From assembly GCA_002239045.1 (NCBI GenBank), contig MPNN01000007.1, positions 1 through 64,000 of the forward strand: 64,000 bases of DNA, read 5' to 3'. This stretch comes from SAR202 cluster bacterium bin127. Its GTDB lineage: Bacteria; Chloroflexota; Dehalococcoidia; Lucifugimonadales; Lucifugimonadaceae. The first letter of the stretch is position 1. The number at the start of each line of letters is the position of its first letter. The notes beneath the pieces are model-generated. The model ran no database searches, was not told the DNA's origin, and saw only the letters and a list, made by a program, of their open reading frames with translations. This document shows positions 7,927 to 15,205 of this stretch, in pieces. Position numbers and translations under genes: made by a program.

Positions 7927-10002
7927 TCACCTGACGGTGACGATGAACTCGGGATGGTGCAGCGCGGCTTCACGCACCGACAACGGCATGTCCCAAGAAG
8001 CTATCTTCTTCGGGTTCACGAGAGCGGTGTTCGGTCGAGCCACCGTGCCGATCGCAGGATTGTTCTTGTGCAAGAAGTCCGCCATCAAATTGCGGATCTC
8101 GATGCGTGCTTGCTTATCCTGTGCAGCGTTCATATCGGTGCCCCATTGGCAGAGCTCTTGAATCTCGATGCCGATGTTGAAACCGGGTCGCCCACCAGAA
8201 CACTCCGCGTTGCTGACCACCGGCCAGTCCCAAGGTGCTTGCGGACTCTCTGCACCGGCGGAGTGAATCCACGGCGCCGTCGCAGTACGACCGATCAAAC
8301 TCGGACGATAGGTCTGATACTGAGCCTTCCAATCTTGCATGTCGATCCCGAGTTCGCGCCACATGCCGACAACCGCGGTACCGATCTCTTCGTCACCCCT
8401 TCCTATTCGGATGAAGAAGGGCATCTCGAATCGGATACCATTGGCGTTCTTCGGATATCCTGCCTCATCCAACATCCGTCCCGCCAGTTCAGGGTTGTAC
8501 TCGACGTTCCACTTGTCTTGCCAGTTCGGATTGTTGATGTCGTGTCCATAGACGTAGTTCACCCAAGCAGCGTTTGAGAATAGGACCTCGGCGATCAGCG
8601 CACGATCAATCGCGAACGAGAGCGCTTGCCGAACTTGCGCCGCACGGGTCATGCTAGTGAACCCTTCCGGCGGGTTGCCAAAGTCGTCGCGCCGTGGGTC
8701 GCCGATCCATGGGATGTGATGTTGCACTGTGGCGTGCAACGTGATCGGAGTCTCTTCGTCATCTGGATCCGGCGTGTAGATCGAGTTCTGCCAGTAGTTG
8801 CCTGAGAACGAGATCGAGTGGAAAGACCCAGCGCCAGCGCCGATGATCTCGAAGCCTTCCTGAGTGAGAGTCGGGTAGTTGCGCAGGTCTACCGCCGCAA
8901 CATCGACGCTACCGGTGCGGAGCGCCGCCTCTGCAACAGCATCCTCTACGATCGGCTCGTAGATTATGTTCTCTACATCCGGAGTCTTCCGATGATGGTT
9001 TTCCACCGCCTTCAACTGCAAAGTGGCATCGTAGGCGTACTCTTCGACCATGTAAGGTCCGGTGCCAATGACGTTTTCACGCACCCAGTCTTCACCCATT
9101 TCGTCATAGGCTTTCTTACTCGTGATGCTCAATCCGAGACCGGACTGACCGAATATGAACGTGTCCCAACGCACGTCGAACTGCTTCAACGGCACACGAA
9201 CCGTCATATCGTCGATCTTGGTCAAAGGTTGATCGCCGATGAACGCGACCCAGTTCGAACCTCCGTCAGTTGCAGACTCCGGGTTGAATCCGGGGTTGCC
9301 CTTGTTGTACGCCCAGACGACGTCGTCAGCGCTGAGGTCTCCGAAACCCCCGTGGAACGGCACGTTGGGCTTGATGTTAAAGATCAACGCCTGTCCACCG
9401 ATAGCGTCGGCGTCGTCAGCGAGATCCCAACCCGTAATGACCTGATTGACCGCGTTGCCACCAGCATCGGTCATGAAGAATTTCTCCGTGACGCTCGAAC
9501 CGGTGAACATTCCACCAGTCGGGTCACCCGGGATTCCGCTTCCCCGCAACTCCAATCCGGTGCGAATCACAACGGTGTCGGAGCCGGTGACGGGTGCTGG
9601 GGGTTCGCTAATGGTTGGTGCTGCCACCGGGATCGGGAGGCCGTAGAACGTCTCTGGTCCGGGAGTCGGAGTGGCGATGATCACCTTCTCAACCTCCACC
9701 TCGACCGCCACTTCCTTCTCAACTTCCCTTACTACTTCTTTGACTACCTCGACCGGGACTTCTTTCTCGACTTCTCGCACGACCTCGCGCTCGACGACCA
9801 CGGTCTCGACTACCTTCTCACCTTCGACCATCACCTCTTTTTCGACGACCACAGTCTCGACAACGCGCACTTCGACTTGTCGCTCGACCGGCACTTCCAC
9901 CGTTTGGATAATAGTCTCACCCGCACAGGCGAACAATGCCACCGCTGCCAATGCGGCGACAATCGGCACTAAGGCGTGCCTAAACCTCTTGGTCCGTAAC
10001 AT
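7927..10002 (-). CDS. Peptide-type ABC transporter substrate-binding lipoprotein with Val/Glu stalk
   Basis: A 691-residue protein using the ATG at 10002, which follows a GGGAGG ribosome site; an in-frame ATG at 10017 overlaps that site and is less likely. A lipoprotein signal peptide ends at LFAC, with Cys as the lipid site. About 90 residues of repeating Val/Glu/Lys heptads (EVVREVEKEVPVEVVKEV) then form a predicted extended stalk up to ATPTPGPETFYG. The rest is a family 5 extracellular solute-binding domain (FNIKPNVPFHGGFGDLSADDVVWAYN, VRVPLKQFDVRW, ARQALSFAIDRALIAEVLFS). It would capture peptides or similar solutes outside the membrane for the adjacent permeases. Being first in the operon suggests the highest expression. 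Confidence 0.9.
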   Translation of the reverse strand: MLRTKRFRHALVPIVAALAAVALFACAGETIIQTVEVPVERQVEVRVVETVVVEKEVMVEGEKVVETVVVEREVVREVEKEVPVEVVKEVVREVEKEVAVEVEVEKVIIATPTPGPETFYGLPIPVAAPTISEPPAPVTGSDTVVIRTGLELRGSGIPGDPTGGMFTGSSVTEKFFMTDAGGNAVNQVITGWDLADDADAIGGQALIFNIKPNVPFHGGFGDLSADDVVWAYNKGNPGFNPESATDGGSNWVAFIGDQPLTKIDDMTVRVPLKQFDVRWDTFIFGQSGLGLSITSKKAYDEMGEDWVRENVIGTGPYMVEEYAYDATLQLKAVENHHRKTPDVENIIYEPIVEDAVAEAALRTGSVDVAAVDLRNYPTLTQEGFEIIGAGAGSFHSISFSGNYWQNSIYTPDPDDEETPITLHATVQHHIPWIGDPRRDDFGNPPEGFTSMTRAAQVRQALSFAIDRALIAEVLFSNAAWVNYVYGHDINNPNWQDKWNVEYNPELAGRMLDEAGYPKNANGIRFEMPFFIRIGRGDEEIGTAVVGMWRELGIDMQDWKAQYQTYRPSLIGRTATAPWIHSAGAESPQAPWDWPVVSNAECSGGRPGFNIGIEIQELCQWGTDMNAAQDKQARIEIRNLMADFLHKNNPAIGTVARPNTALVNPKKIASWDMPLSVREAALHHPEFIVTVR

Positions 10003-10175
10003 GGTTACCTCCCACATCTATTGAGCCTTTGACATTAACGGTCGCGAGTTTCAAAGCCCGCGCGACGGTCAAGGGCAATTGATGTCGAAATCTTATCGCA
10101 AGATCGCGTTTTGGCGCGTCTACAAATCAAAACGTTGCGGCAAAAATCCGATCGTGTGAAATCTGAATGTGAACG

Positions 10176-10601
10176 CTATATTTCTCGCCGACGTGCGAGC
10201 TGCGCGGCGAAAACCAACGACGGTATGTTGGAAGCGAAAACCCCACCGAAGAACCCGGCACCGGAGATATCACGGTTGAGGATGTAAAGGTCTGAATGCT
10301 CGAAGAATGAACCGGCGACGGCCAGCGCTAACCATGAACCAGCGACCGCGGTTAGGACAGACGACGCGAACAACCCAAGCGACTGGGTCCGCGTCTCTGC
10401 AACTCCGAACCATCCGATCCTCGATGCGCCGGCAGCGGCGATTGCTACTAATACGAAACGCGCCGTGCTAACCACCGCATCCGAACTATCGGCAGCCGAA
10501 AAAACCATCGCGATTACTAGCGCGCCGAAAAATGCACCGATCGCGGCGCAGATCAGGCCAACGAGTAGACGCACTGATACTTGGATGAATGCTTCGGACA
10601 T
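10176..10601 (-). CDS. Small membrane protein of unknown function
   Basis: A 141-residue hydrophobic protein with about four predicted TM segments: LLVGLICAAIGAFFGALVIAMVF, ARFVLVAIAAAGASRI, SSVLTAVAGSWLALAVAG and GFFGGVFASNIPSLVFAAQL. A short hydrophilic loop (FFEHSDLYILNRDISG) sits before the last helix, and the C-terminus is basic (ARRREI). I do not recognise a family. It lies between the ABC operon and the DUF3500 gene on the same strand, 91 bp after the latter, so co-transcription is possible but not shown. Confidence 0.7.
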   Translation of the reverse strand: MSEAFIQVSVRLLVGLICAAIGAFFGALVIAMVFSAADSSDAVVSTARFVLVAIAAAGASRIGWFGVAETRTQSLGLFASSVLTAVAGSWLALAVAGSFFEHSDLYILNRDISGAGFFGGVFASNIPSLVFAAQLARRREI

Positions 10602-10692
10602 GCGAGGATCGCCCTAACCTCCCAATTGAGGCAAGACTAAGGGTGGTTGCAACGTAAGTCGGCTCGGCGTTTCGAGCCATAGGCGCCAAATG

Positions 10693-11706
10693 TCAATGCG
10701 CAGCCTGATAGTGCGCTGTCAAAAGGTCTTCGCCGAAGTCGTGGGTGTAGTCGCGAAGAACCGAGTGGATGTGGTTCGCACCGTTCTGGGTGTTGTCGTA
10801 CTCGATCACAAATCGATCGTGGCGGATGTTGTAGTAGTGACCTTGGAATCGTTCTAACGGGCCCGCCCAGGCGAAATGAACGCTGTCCCAACCCTCGCGC
10901 TCAAGCTGATTCCAGTAATTCATTGCCATCTCGTCCGCCGCCCGGAAAACGTAGTGACGAATCAGTTTGACTACTGATTCGCGTTGCGCATCGTGTAGGT
11001 CGCCAATGGCGATGCCTTGCGGCGTCGTACCTGGATCTACGACTCGGACCGTCGTGGTCAGGATGTCCGCCGGTGCTACCGGGTCTACGATCGCAACCGA
11101 CTTTTGGTCGTCAGTCATCCCGGTTACGAGCGAACGCGCCCAATCCTCTTCTTCTGCCAATGTCCTCATTCCTTTATGCTCGCCGTGCTTTACCTCAGCC
11201 GGATTGGAACCGAAAAACAGCGGGTGGATCGACACTTCGTTGTTGCCCACTACCGTCGCAACGATGCCAATGTGGTGACCACCTACCCGCCAACCCCAAG
11301 GCTCTTCGCTGCCCGGTTCACCGAACACGCTAAACCAGTACCGCTCTTCCAATCGATGCCAAGATGAAACATTATTCGTCATCGCTTCATACTCGCCGAG
11401 GATAGTTTCGAGCCGAATGATCTGGCGGGCCATCTGGTATCCGCTCGCGCTGTACCCGGTCTCCATCATCTTGAACGCCAAGTCGATTTGGTTTCCGTTC
11501 ATCTCCGAGATAAGCAATCCATTTCGGTCGACCGGCGTGTAATGCCACTCGTAACGCTCGGTGCCAGCAAATGCAAAAGTCGCCTTGGCGAGTTCTGCCT
11601 TACCCAAAGACGCGAGAAATCCGGAAGCCGCGTCTGACATTCTCTTGATCGTGTCGTGGGCTTTCGACGGCACCACTGCTGTTTTGCCATTTACGCTGAC
11701 TGCCAT
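10693..11706 (-). CDS. DUF3500 family protein
   Basis: A 337-residue protein from the ATG at 11706 (MAVSVNGKTAV); the frame is open further upstream but without family-like sequence. It matches the DUF3500 pattern: an ERYEWHYTPVDRNGLLISEM strand early on, GYQMARQIIRLETILGE, ERYWFSVFGEPG, WGWRVGGHHIGI, and near the end FAWAGPLERFQGHYYNIRHD and VIEYDNTQNGANHIHSVLRD. Family function is not established. Conserved His/Asp/Asn clusters such as GGHHIG and NGANHIHSV look like a metal or active site (inference). No signal peptide is evident. Confidence 0.85.
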   Translation of the reverse strand: MAVSVNGKTAVVPSKAHDTIKRMSDAASGFLASLGKAELAKATFAFAGTERYEWHYTPVDRNGLLISEMNGNQIDLAFKMMETGYSASGYQMARQIIRLETILGEYEAMTNNVSSWHRLEERYWFSVFGEPGSEEPWGWRVGGHHIGIVATVVGNNEVSIHPLFFGSNPAEVKHGEHKGMRTLAEEEDWARSLVTGMTDDQKSVAIVDPVAPADILTTTVRVVDPGTTPQGIAIGDLHDAQRESVVKLIRHYVFRAADEMAMNYWNQLEREGWDSVHFAWAGPLERFQGHYYNIRHDRFVIEYDNTQNGANHIHSVLRDYTHDFGEDLLTAHYQAAH

Positions 11707-11784
11707 TGTTAGACGCTCCGTTCGACATGAAAGTCGGTAACCGTGTGATTGAACGTGATGATACCGCATCCGTTCACATCGCCC

Positions 11785-12045
11785 CTTTCGCAAGACGAAA
11801 CGAGCGCGAGCAAGCCAAGCGATGCTCGTGGGGCATGCCCTAGTGTTTAAGCAAGTCCAAGTTTTTTATGTCATGCCCGAGCTTTTGCCTCATTCCGCGC
11901 TTTAGTGTCATTCCGCGCTTTAATATCATTCCGAGCGCAGCGAGGAATCTAACGTCTTGCACGACGGAAGCCGTATGAGATTCTTCACTTCGCTGCGCTT
12001 CGTTCAGAATGACATCTTCGCTGCTCTTCGTTCAGAATGACATGG
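11785..12045. repeat. Cluster of dispersed repeats in a 436-nt intergenic region
   Basis: The gap 11707-12142 holds no gene I can support. At 11785-11840 a degenerate copy of a CCCCTTTCGC-type hairpin repeat resembles 31417-31470. At 11900-11935 two near-identical TCATTCCGCGCTTTA units follow one another. REP2 copies stand head to head: a direct one at about 11926-11950 (CATTCCGAGCGCAGCGAGGA) and an inverted one at 11977-12013 (GATTCTTCACTTCGCTGCGC), plus a short third piece near 12020-12042. A GGTTCAGA motif at 12061 resembles those before 30583 and 50948. Confidence 0.7.
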
Positions 12046-12142
12046 ATCAGCGGAATCAGCGGTTCAGAAACGTAACCCCAAGTGCTAATCTTGCGCATGT
12101 AAAACTTCAACACCGCTTCCACGACATGGAGGTCCGAATCAA

Positions 12143-12982
12143 ATGATCAAACTCAGCCTGCAATCGCTCTGTTACCGAGACACCTTCAACGCCGGTGACA
12201 TCGACCTGTTCGGGATGATCGACAAGGCGAAGGAATATCGTCTCGATGGCATCGACATCCACTTCGCACACTTCGCATCCACTGACCGCGATTATCTCGA
12301 AGAGGTAAGGATGGCGACTTTGAAGGCCGGCCTGCACATCTGCTACATCGGCGTTTCCAACAACTTCGGAATGGAAGGTGACGACCAACGAGCGCAGATC
12401 GACAACATGAAGAAGTGGATCGACGTCGCGGCAACAATGGGAATCCAAATGGTTCGTTCCTTTGGCGGTTGGGTTCCGGAAGGAGAAACCGAGGAGAGCG
12501 TTTGGCCACGGATAGTATCTGCGACCAAAGAAGTGGCGGAGTACGGTGCGTCGAAACGAGTAATGGTCGGGCTCCACAATCACAACCACGGATGCGCCCC
12601 AGCGACCGGCGATCAGGTTTTGAAGATCCTCGACGAAGTCAACAACCCGTACTACACACACATCTTGGACACTGGACAGTACCGCGGCTCGCCGGGCGCA
12701 TCCTTAGGCGAACGCGGCGTTGAAGACCTGCAACACAACTTCTACGGCTCTATCGAAGCATCCGCCCCCAGAGCCGTCCACGTTCGAGCCAAGATCTACC
12801 GCATCGCATCCGGCTCCGAAGCTTGGCTCGATTATGATCGCATCATGAAGATCATTAAATCCGTAGGCTTCAACGGCTGGATGTCCGTAGTCTTCGAAGG
12901 CCAAGACGAGTTGGATGAACCCACCGCCGTGCCATTGGCGGCCGAATTTCTGCGCAGCAAACTCAACGAATACGGACTGTAA
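12143..12982 (+). CDS. Sugar phosphate isomerase/epimerase (xylose isomerase-like TIM barrel)
   Basis: A 279-residue protein with a clear GGAGG ribosome site before the ATG. It shows an AP-endonuclease-2/xylose-isomerase-type barrel: MIKLSLQSLCYRD, YRLDGIDIHFAHF, HICYIGVSNNFG, MVRSFGGWVP, RVMVGLHNHNHG (His ligands), YYTHILDTGQYRG (Asp ligand), RAVHVRAKIYR and WMSVVFEGQDELD (Glu). This family isomerises or epimerises sugars and inosose-like compounds with a divalent metal; the substrate is not assignable. Its last codons (NEYGL and stop) recur 660 bp downstream, next to a second DUF2442/DUF4160 module. Confidence 0.87.
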   Translation: MIKLSLQSLCYRDTFNAGDIDLFGMIDKAKEYRLDGIDIHFAHFASTDRDYLEEVRMATLKAGLHICYIGVSNNFGMEGDDQRAQIDNMKKWIDVAATMGIQMVRSFGGWVPEGETEESVWPRIVSATKEVAEYGASKRVMVGLHNHNHGCAPATGDQVLKILDEVNNPYYTHILDTGQYRGSPGASLGERGVEDLQHNFYGSIEASAPRAVHVRAKIYRIASGSEAWLDYDRIMKIIKSVGFNGWMSVVFEGQDELDEPTAVPLAAEFLRSKLNEYGL

Positions 12983-13004
12983 TCAATCCCGCCTAATCCA
13001 AAGG

Positions 13005-13252
13005 TCAAATGTTATCCGGGGTTTCGCCGCGGTTGATTTGGTTCCACGCGAGATTCAGTTCGGATTCGCGTACCGTCGCCCATTCGATAACTGACCGTCT
13101 GATTCGAGGCGGCAACCAACCTTTGGTCATTCGGAGCCAACCGATGGAGATCGATGCCGTGAATTCGCCGTAGAAAACGTGGAGTTTGGCGGAGGAAGTT
13201 CATTCAGGCGCATCCGGATGATGATGCCCCGAATTCGACAAAGGTCAGGCAC
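13005..13252 (-). pseudogene. DUF4160 gene broken by a one-base deletion (module A)
   Basis: From a GTG at 13252 the minus strand reads VPDLCRIRGIIIRMRLNELPP, the DUF4160 opening. Around 13185-13190 the homology shifts by one frame and continues LHVFYGEFTASISIGWLRMTKG... to a TGA at 13005-13007. Conservation on both sides of the shift argues for a single-base deletion (or base-call error) in an otherwise family-like gene. It overlaps the upstream DUF2442 gene by 8 bp, exactly as the intact pair at 13653-14187 does. It was found by direct translation of both frames. Confidence 0.75.
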
Positions 13253-13541
13253 TTGTTTTCAAGACGGAGAGCCCCGGCAAAACCTCATCAGGCGATTTGC
13301 CGGTAAGTTGCATATACAGCGCATCGGGACACAGATCGATCTCGTCTCCCCAAGCGACTTCGTTATAAGAATTGATCCGTACAGATTCGAAGAACCCGCG
13401 ATCTTGCCACGCCTTGAAAACTCCCATACCCGCAAGGTGAGAAAGATCTATCTCGCCTTCTTCGCCATCCTGAAACCGGATCCAAATGCGCAGCCCTTCA
13501 CGCGCTTCGACAGCGACTGGCTGTGTGGGATCAGTGCTCAT
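13245..13541 (-). CDS. DUF2442 family protein (module A)
   Basis: A 98-residue protein with the DUF2442 pattern: LRIWIRFQDGEEGEIDLSHL, GVFKAWQDRGFFESVRI, then WGDEIDLCPDALYMQLTG. It is closely similar to the protein at 13906-14187 and more distantly to 56528-56830. DUF2442 and DUF4160 genes are commonly adjacent in bacteria and look like a small two-gene accessory operon, sometimes compared with toxin-antitoxin pairs; the biochemical role is not established. Its partner here is frameshifted. Confidence 0.85.
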   Translation of the reverse strand: MSTDPTQPVAVEAREGLRIWIRFQDGEEGEIDLSHLAGMGVFKAWQDRGFFESVRINSYNEVAWGDEIDLCPDALYMQLTGKSPDEVLPGLSVLKTSA

Positions 13542-13606
13542 GGCTTGATCTTAATCCAACTGGTGCGAAGATATGTGACCCCACTGTCTTCCCCTTATCT
13601 GCGACG

Positions 13607-13642
13607 TTCATCCGCCGAAACCTGCACGAATACGGACTGTGA
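13607..13642 (+). pseudogene. Duplicated 3' end of the sugar isomerase gene
   Basis: In frame this reads FIRRNLHEYGL and stop, compared with the native isomerase end FLRSKLNEYGL and stop. The 32 nt from 13627 match 12967-12998 at 30 positions, including 16 nt beyond the stop codon. It carries no body of the gene. It marks the boundary between module A (12993-13541) and module B (13653-14187). Confidence 0.8.
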
Positions 13643-13652
13643 CCAATCCCGC

Positions 13653-13913
13653 CTAATCAAGAGGTTCGATCTTGCCGGGGTTTTGGCCTTGTTCGATCAA
13701 ATCCCAAGCATCTTGAAGTTCGCGTTGATGGGATTGAACGAACGCGATAACTCGCCGTTCTATACGAACAGGTAACTCACCATCTGAAACTTCAAGCGTT
13801 GCAATGTCAACGCTTGCTTCAGAGTCGCCATGCTTCGCATGAATGTGCGGAGGCGGATGATCGTTAAAACGAATTATGATCCGGATACCGCGAAATCGAC
13901 AGAGTTCAGGCAT
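13653..13913 (-). CDS. DUF4160 family protein (module B, intact)
   Basis: An 86-residue protein, MPELCRFRGIRIIIRFNDHPPPHIHAKHGD..., with the DUF4160 hallmarks FNDHPPPHIHA, a central strand (ASVDIATLEV) and DGELPVRIERRVIAFVQSHQRELQDAW. It overlaps the DUF2442 gene by 8 bp and is translated after it. Function is unknown; the pair is probably one operon and is the intact counterpart of the broken module A. Confidence 0.87.
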   Translation of the reverse strand: MPELCRFRGIRIIIRFNDHPPPHIHAKHGDSEASVDIATLEVSDGELPVRIERRVIAFVQSHQRELQDAWDLIEQGQNPGKIEPLD

Positions 13914-14187
13914 TGGTCGCTTGAAGCTTTGAAATTTCCCGATATTCTTCCAAATTCACGCCGGTCAGTCGCATGTATAGAGCGTCCGGGCACAAGTCGA
14001 TCTCATCTCCCCACATCACAGCCCGATCGGCGATGTGAACGTTCTCAAAGAAGTCACGATCCTCCCAAGCTTTGAACACACCTTTGCCGACGAGATGAGA
14101 CAGATCAATCTCCCCCTCGACACCATCCTCGTAACGAATCCAGATGCGAAACCCTTCTCTGGGTTCAACTGCAACAGGGTTCAACAT
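13906..14187 (-). CDS. DUF2442 family protein (module B)
   Basis: A 93-residue paralogue of the module A protein: PREGFRIWIRYEDGVEGEIDLSHL, GVFKAWEDRDFFENVHI, MWGDEIDLCPDALYMRLTG. It is first in the two-gene operon with DUF4160. High similarity to 13245-13541 with the same gene order and 8-bp overlap indicates duplication of the whole module, or two captures of the same cassette type. Confidence 0.87.
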   Translation of the reverse strand: MLNPVAVEPREGFRIWIRYEDGVEGEIDLSHLVGKGVFKAWEDRDFFENVHIADRAVMWGDEIDLCPDALYMRLTGVNLEEYREISKLQATNA

Positions 14188-14302
14188 TGTTTTTTGCCTG
14201 ACTTTCTACTTGCGATGAACTGTATTCTACGACTTTGTGTAGCGCCTTCTCACTGACAACAAGAATCGACCAGTTAATCTTTCTACCCAGGCGGAGTTGG
14301 CG

Positions 14303-15091
14303 CTACTCGCCTCGGAATTCAGGTCGCCGCTTCTCCTTAAACGCCGCGACGCCTTCGCGAAAATCCGCGGAATCGAAGACCCGGAACTGCAAGTTGAAAT
14401 CGTCTTCACTCAACTTCTTGGTGTTGGGGTCGACCGAAAGATTGCGGATCATGATCTTGTGATCCCGCGCGGCTAAGGGAGCGCCACTCGCGATCTGAGA
14501 TGCTAGTTTTTCGACTTCAGCGTCGAACTCCTCATCTCCGACCACCGCGGTGACCAAACCGAATCTCACCGCATCATCAATGTCGATGATGCGACCCGAG
14601 AGCAAGAGATACTTAACCGCAGGCACCCCAGCGACCGCTATCATCCGACGCAGTTCGTCCCAACCCGCAGTCAATCCGAGTCGAGCCACCGGAACCCCGA
14701 ACTTCGACTCCGGAGTCGCGATCCGAATATCCGTCGCCGCTGCCAGTTCCAACCCGCCGCCCACGCAGAATCCTTGGATCGCCGAGACCGTGGGGCAACG
14801 CAGGTTCTCGATTCGATCCAACGCCGATTCGAATGCCTTGGCGTATCGCGCCGCTGACGCCGAGTCGTACCGATGCTCATCAAAATCTTTGATGTCCGCA
14901 CCCGCCGAAAATGCTCCGCCACCCGCGCCCCTAAACACTACACAGCGGATCGAAGAGTCATCATCGAGTGATTCCATGATCCGAACAAGCGATTGCCACA
15001 TCTCGTATGAGATCGCGTTTCGTTGGCGCGGTCGATTGAAAGTGACCGTAGCTACGGAATTTAAGTGGTCTACGAGAATGTGGTCGTTCAT
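14303..15091 (-). CDS. Enoyl-CoA hydratase/isomerase family protein
   Basis: A 262-residue crotonase-fold protein. The first oxyanion-hole segment is GGGAFSAGADIKDFDEHR and the second is ISAIQGFCVGGGLELAAATDIRIA-like, followed by FGVPVARLGLTAGWDELRRMIAVAG and LSGRIIDIDDAVRFGLV. These features support CoA-thioester binding. Crotonases hydrate, isomerise or hydrolyse acyl-CoAs in the cytosol. The exact reaction is uncertain: the usual second catalytic Glu region reads GWDEL, so hydratase or lyase activity are both possible. It is monocistronic, 114 bp upstream of the substrate-binding gene on the same strand. Confidence 0.87.
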   Translation of the reverse strand: MNDHILVDHLNSVATVTFNRPRQRNAISYEMWQSLVRIMESLDDDSSIRCVVFRGAGGGAFSAGADIKDFDEHRYDSASAARYAKAFESALDRIENLRCPTVSAIQGFCVGGGLELAAATDIRIATPESKFGVPVARLGLTAGWDELRRMIAVAGVPAVKYLLLSGRIIDIDDAVRFGLVTAVVGDEEFDAEVEKLASQIASGAPLAARDHKIMIRNLSVDPNTKKLSEDDFNLQFRVFDSADFREGVAAFKEKRRPEFRGE

Positions 15092-15205
15092 TGTGTCGGA
15101 TCGGGCAAAGTGTTCAAACGCGAATCGAGGGCGCTATCTGAAAAGATAACGCCCTCGACGATTAGACGCCAATCGGGCAGAGCGGCGCCTACGCTGTCAA
15201 ACTGA

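Noticed and set aside
8818..9972. Long plus-strand ORF opposite the first binding-protein gene
   Set aside because: Shadow ORF: no family features, no ribosome site, and it lies fully inside a well-supported minus-strand gene.
9671..10024. Plus-strand ORF rich in Ser/Thr opposite the first binding-protein stalk
   Set aside because: It is the antisense of the Val/Glu repeat codons; the minus-strand gene has a ribosome site, lipobox and solute-binding domain.
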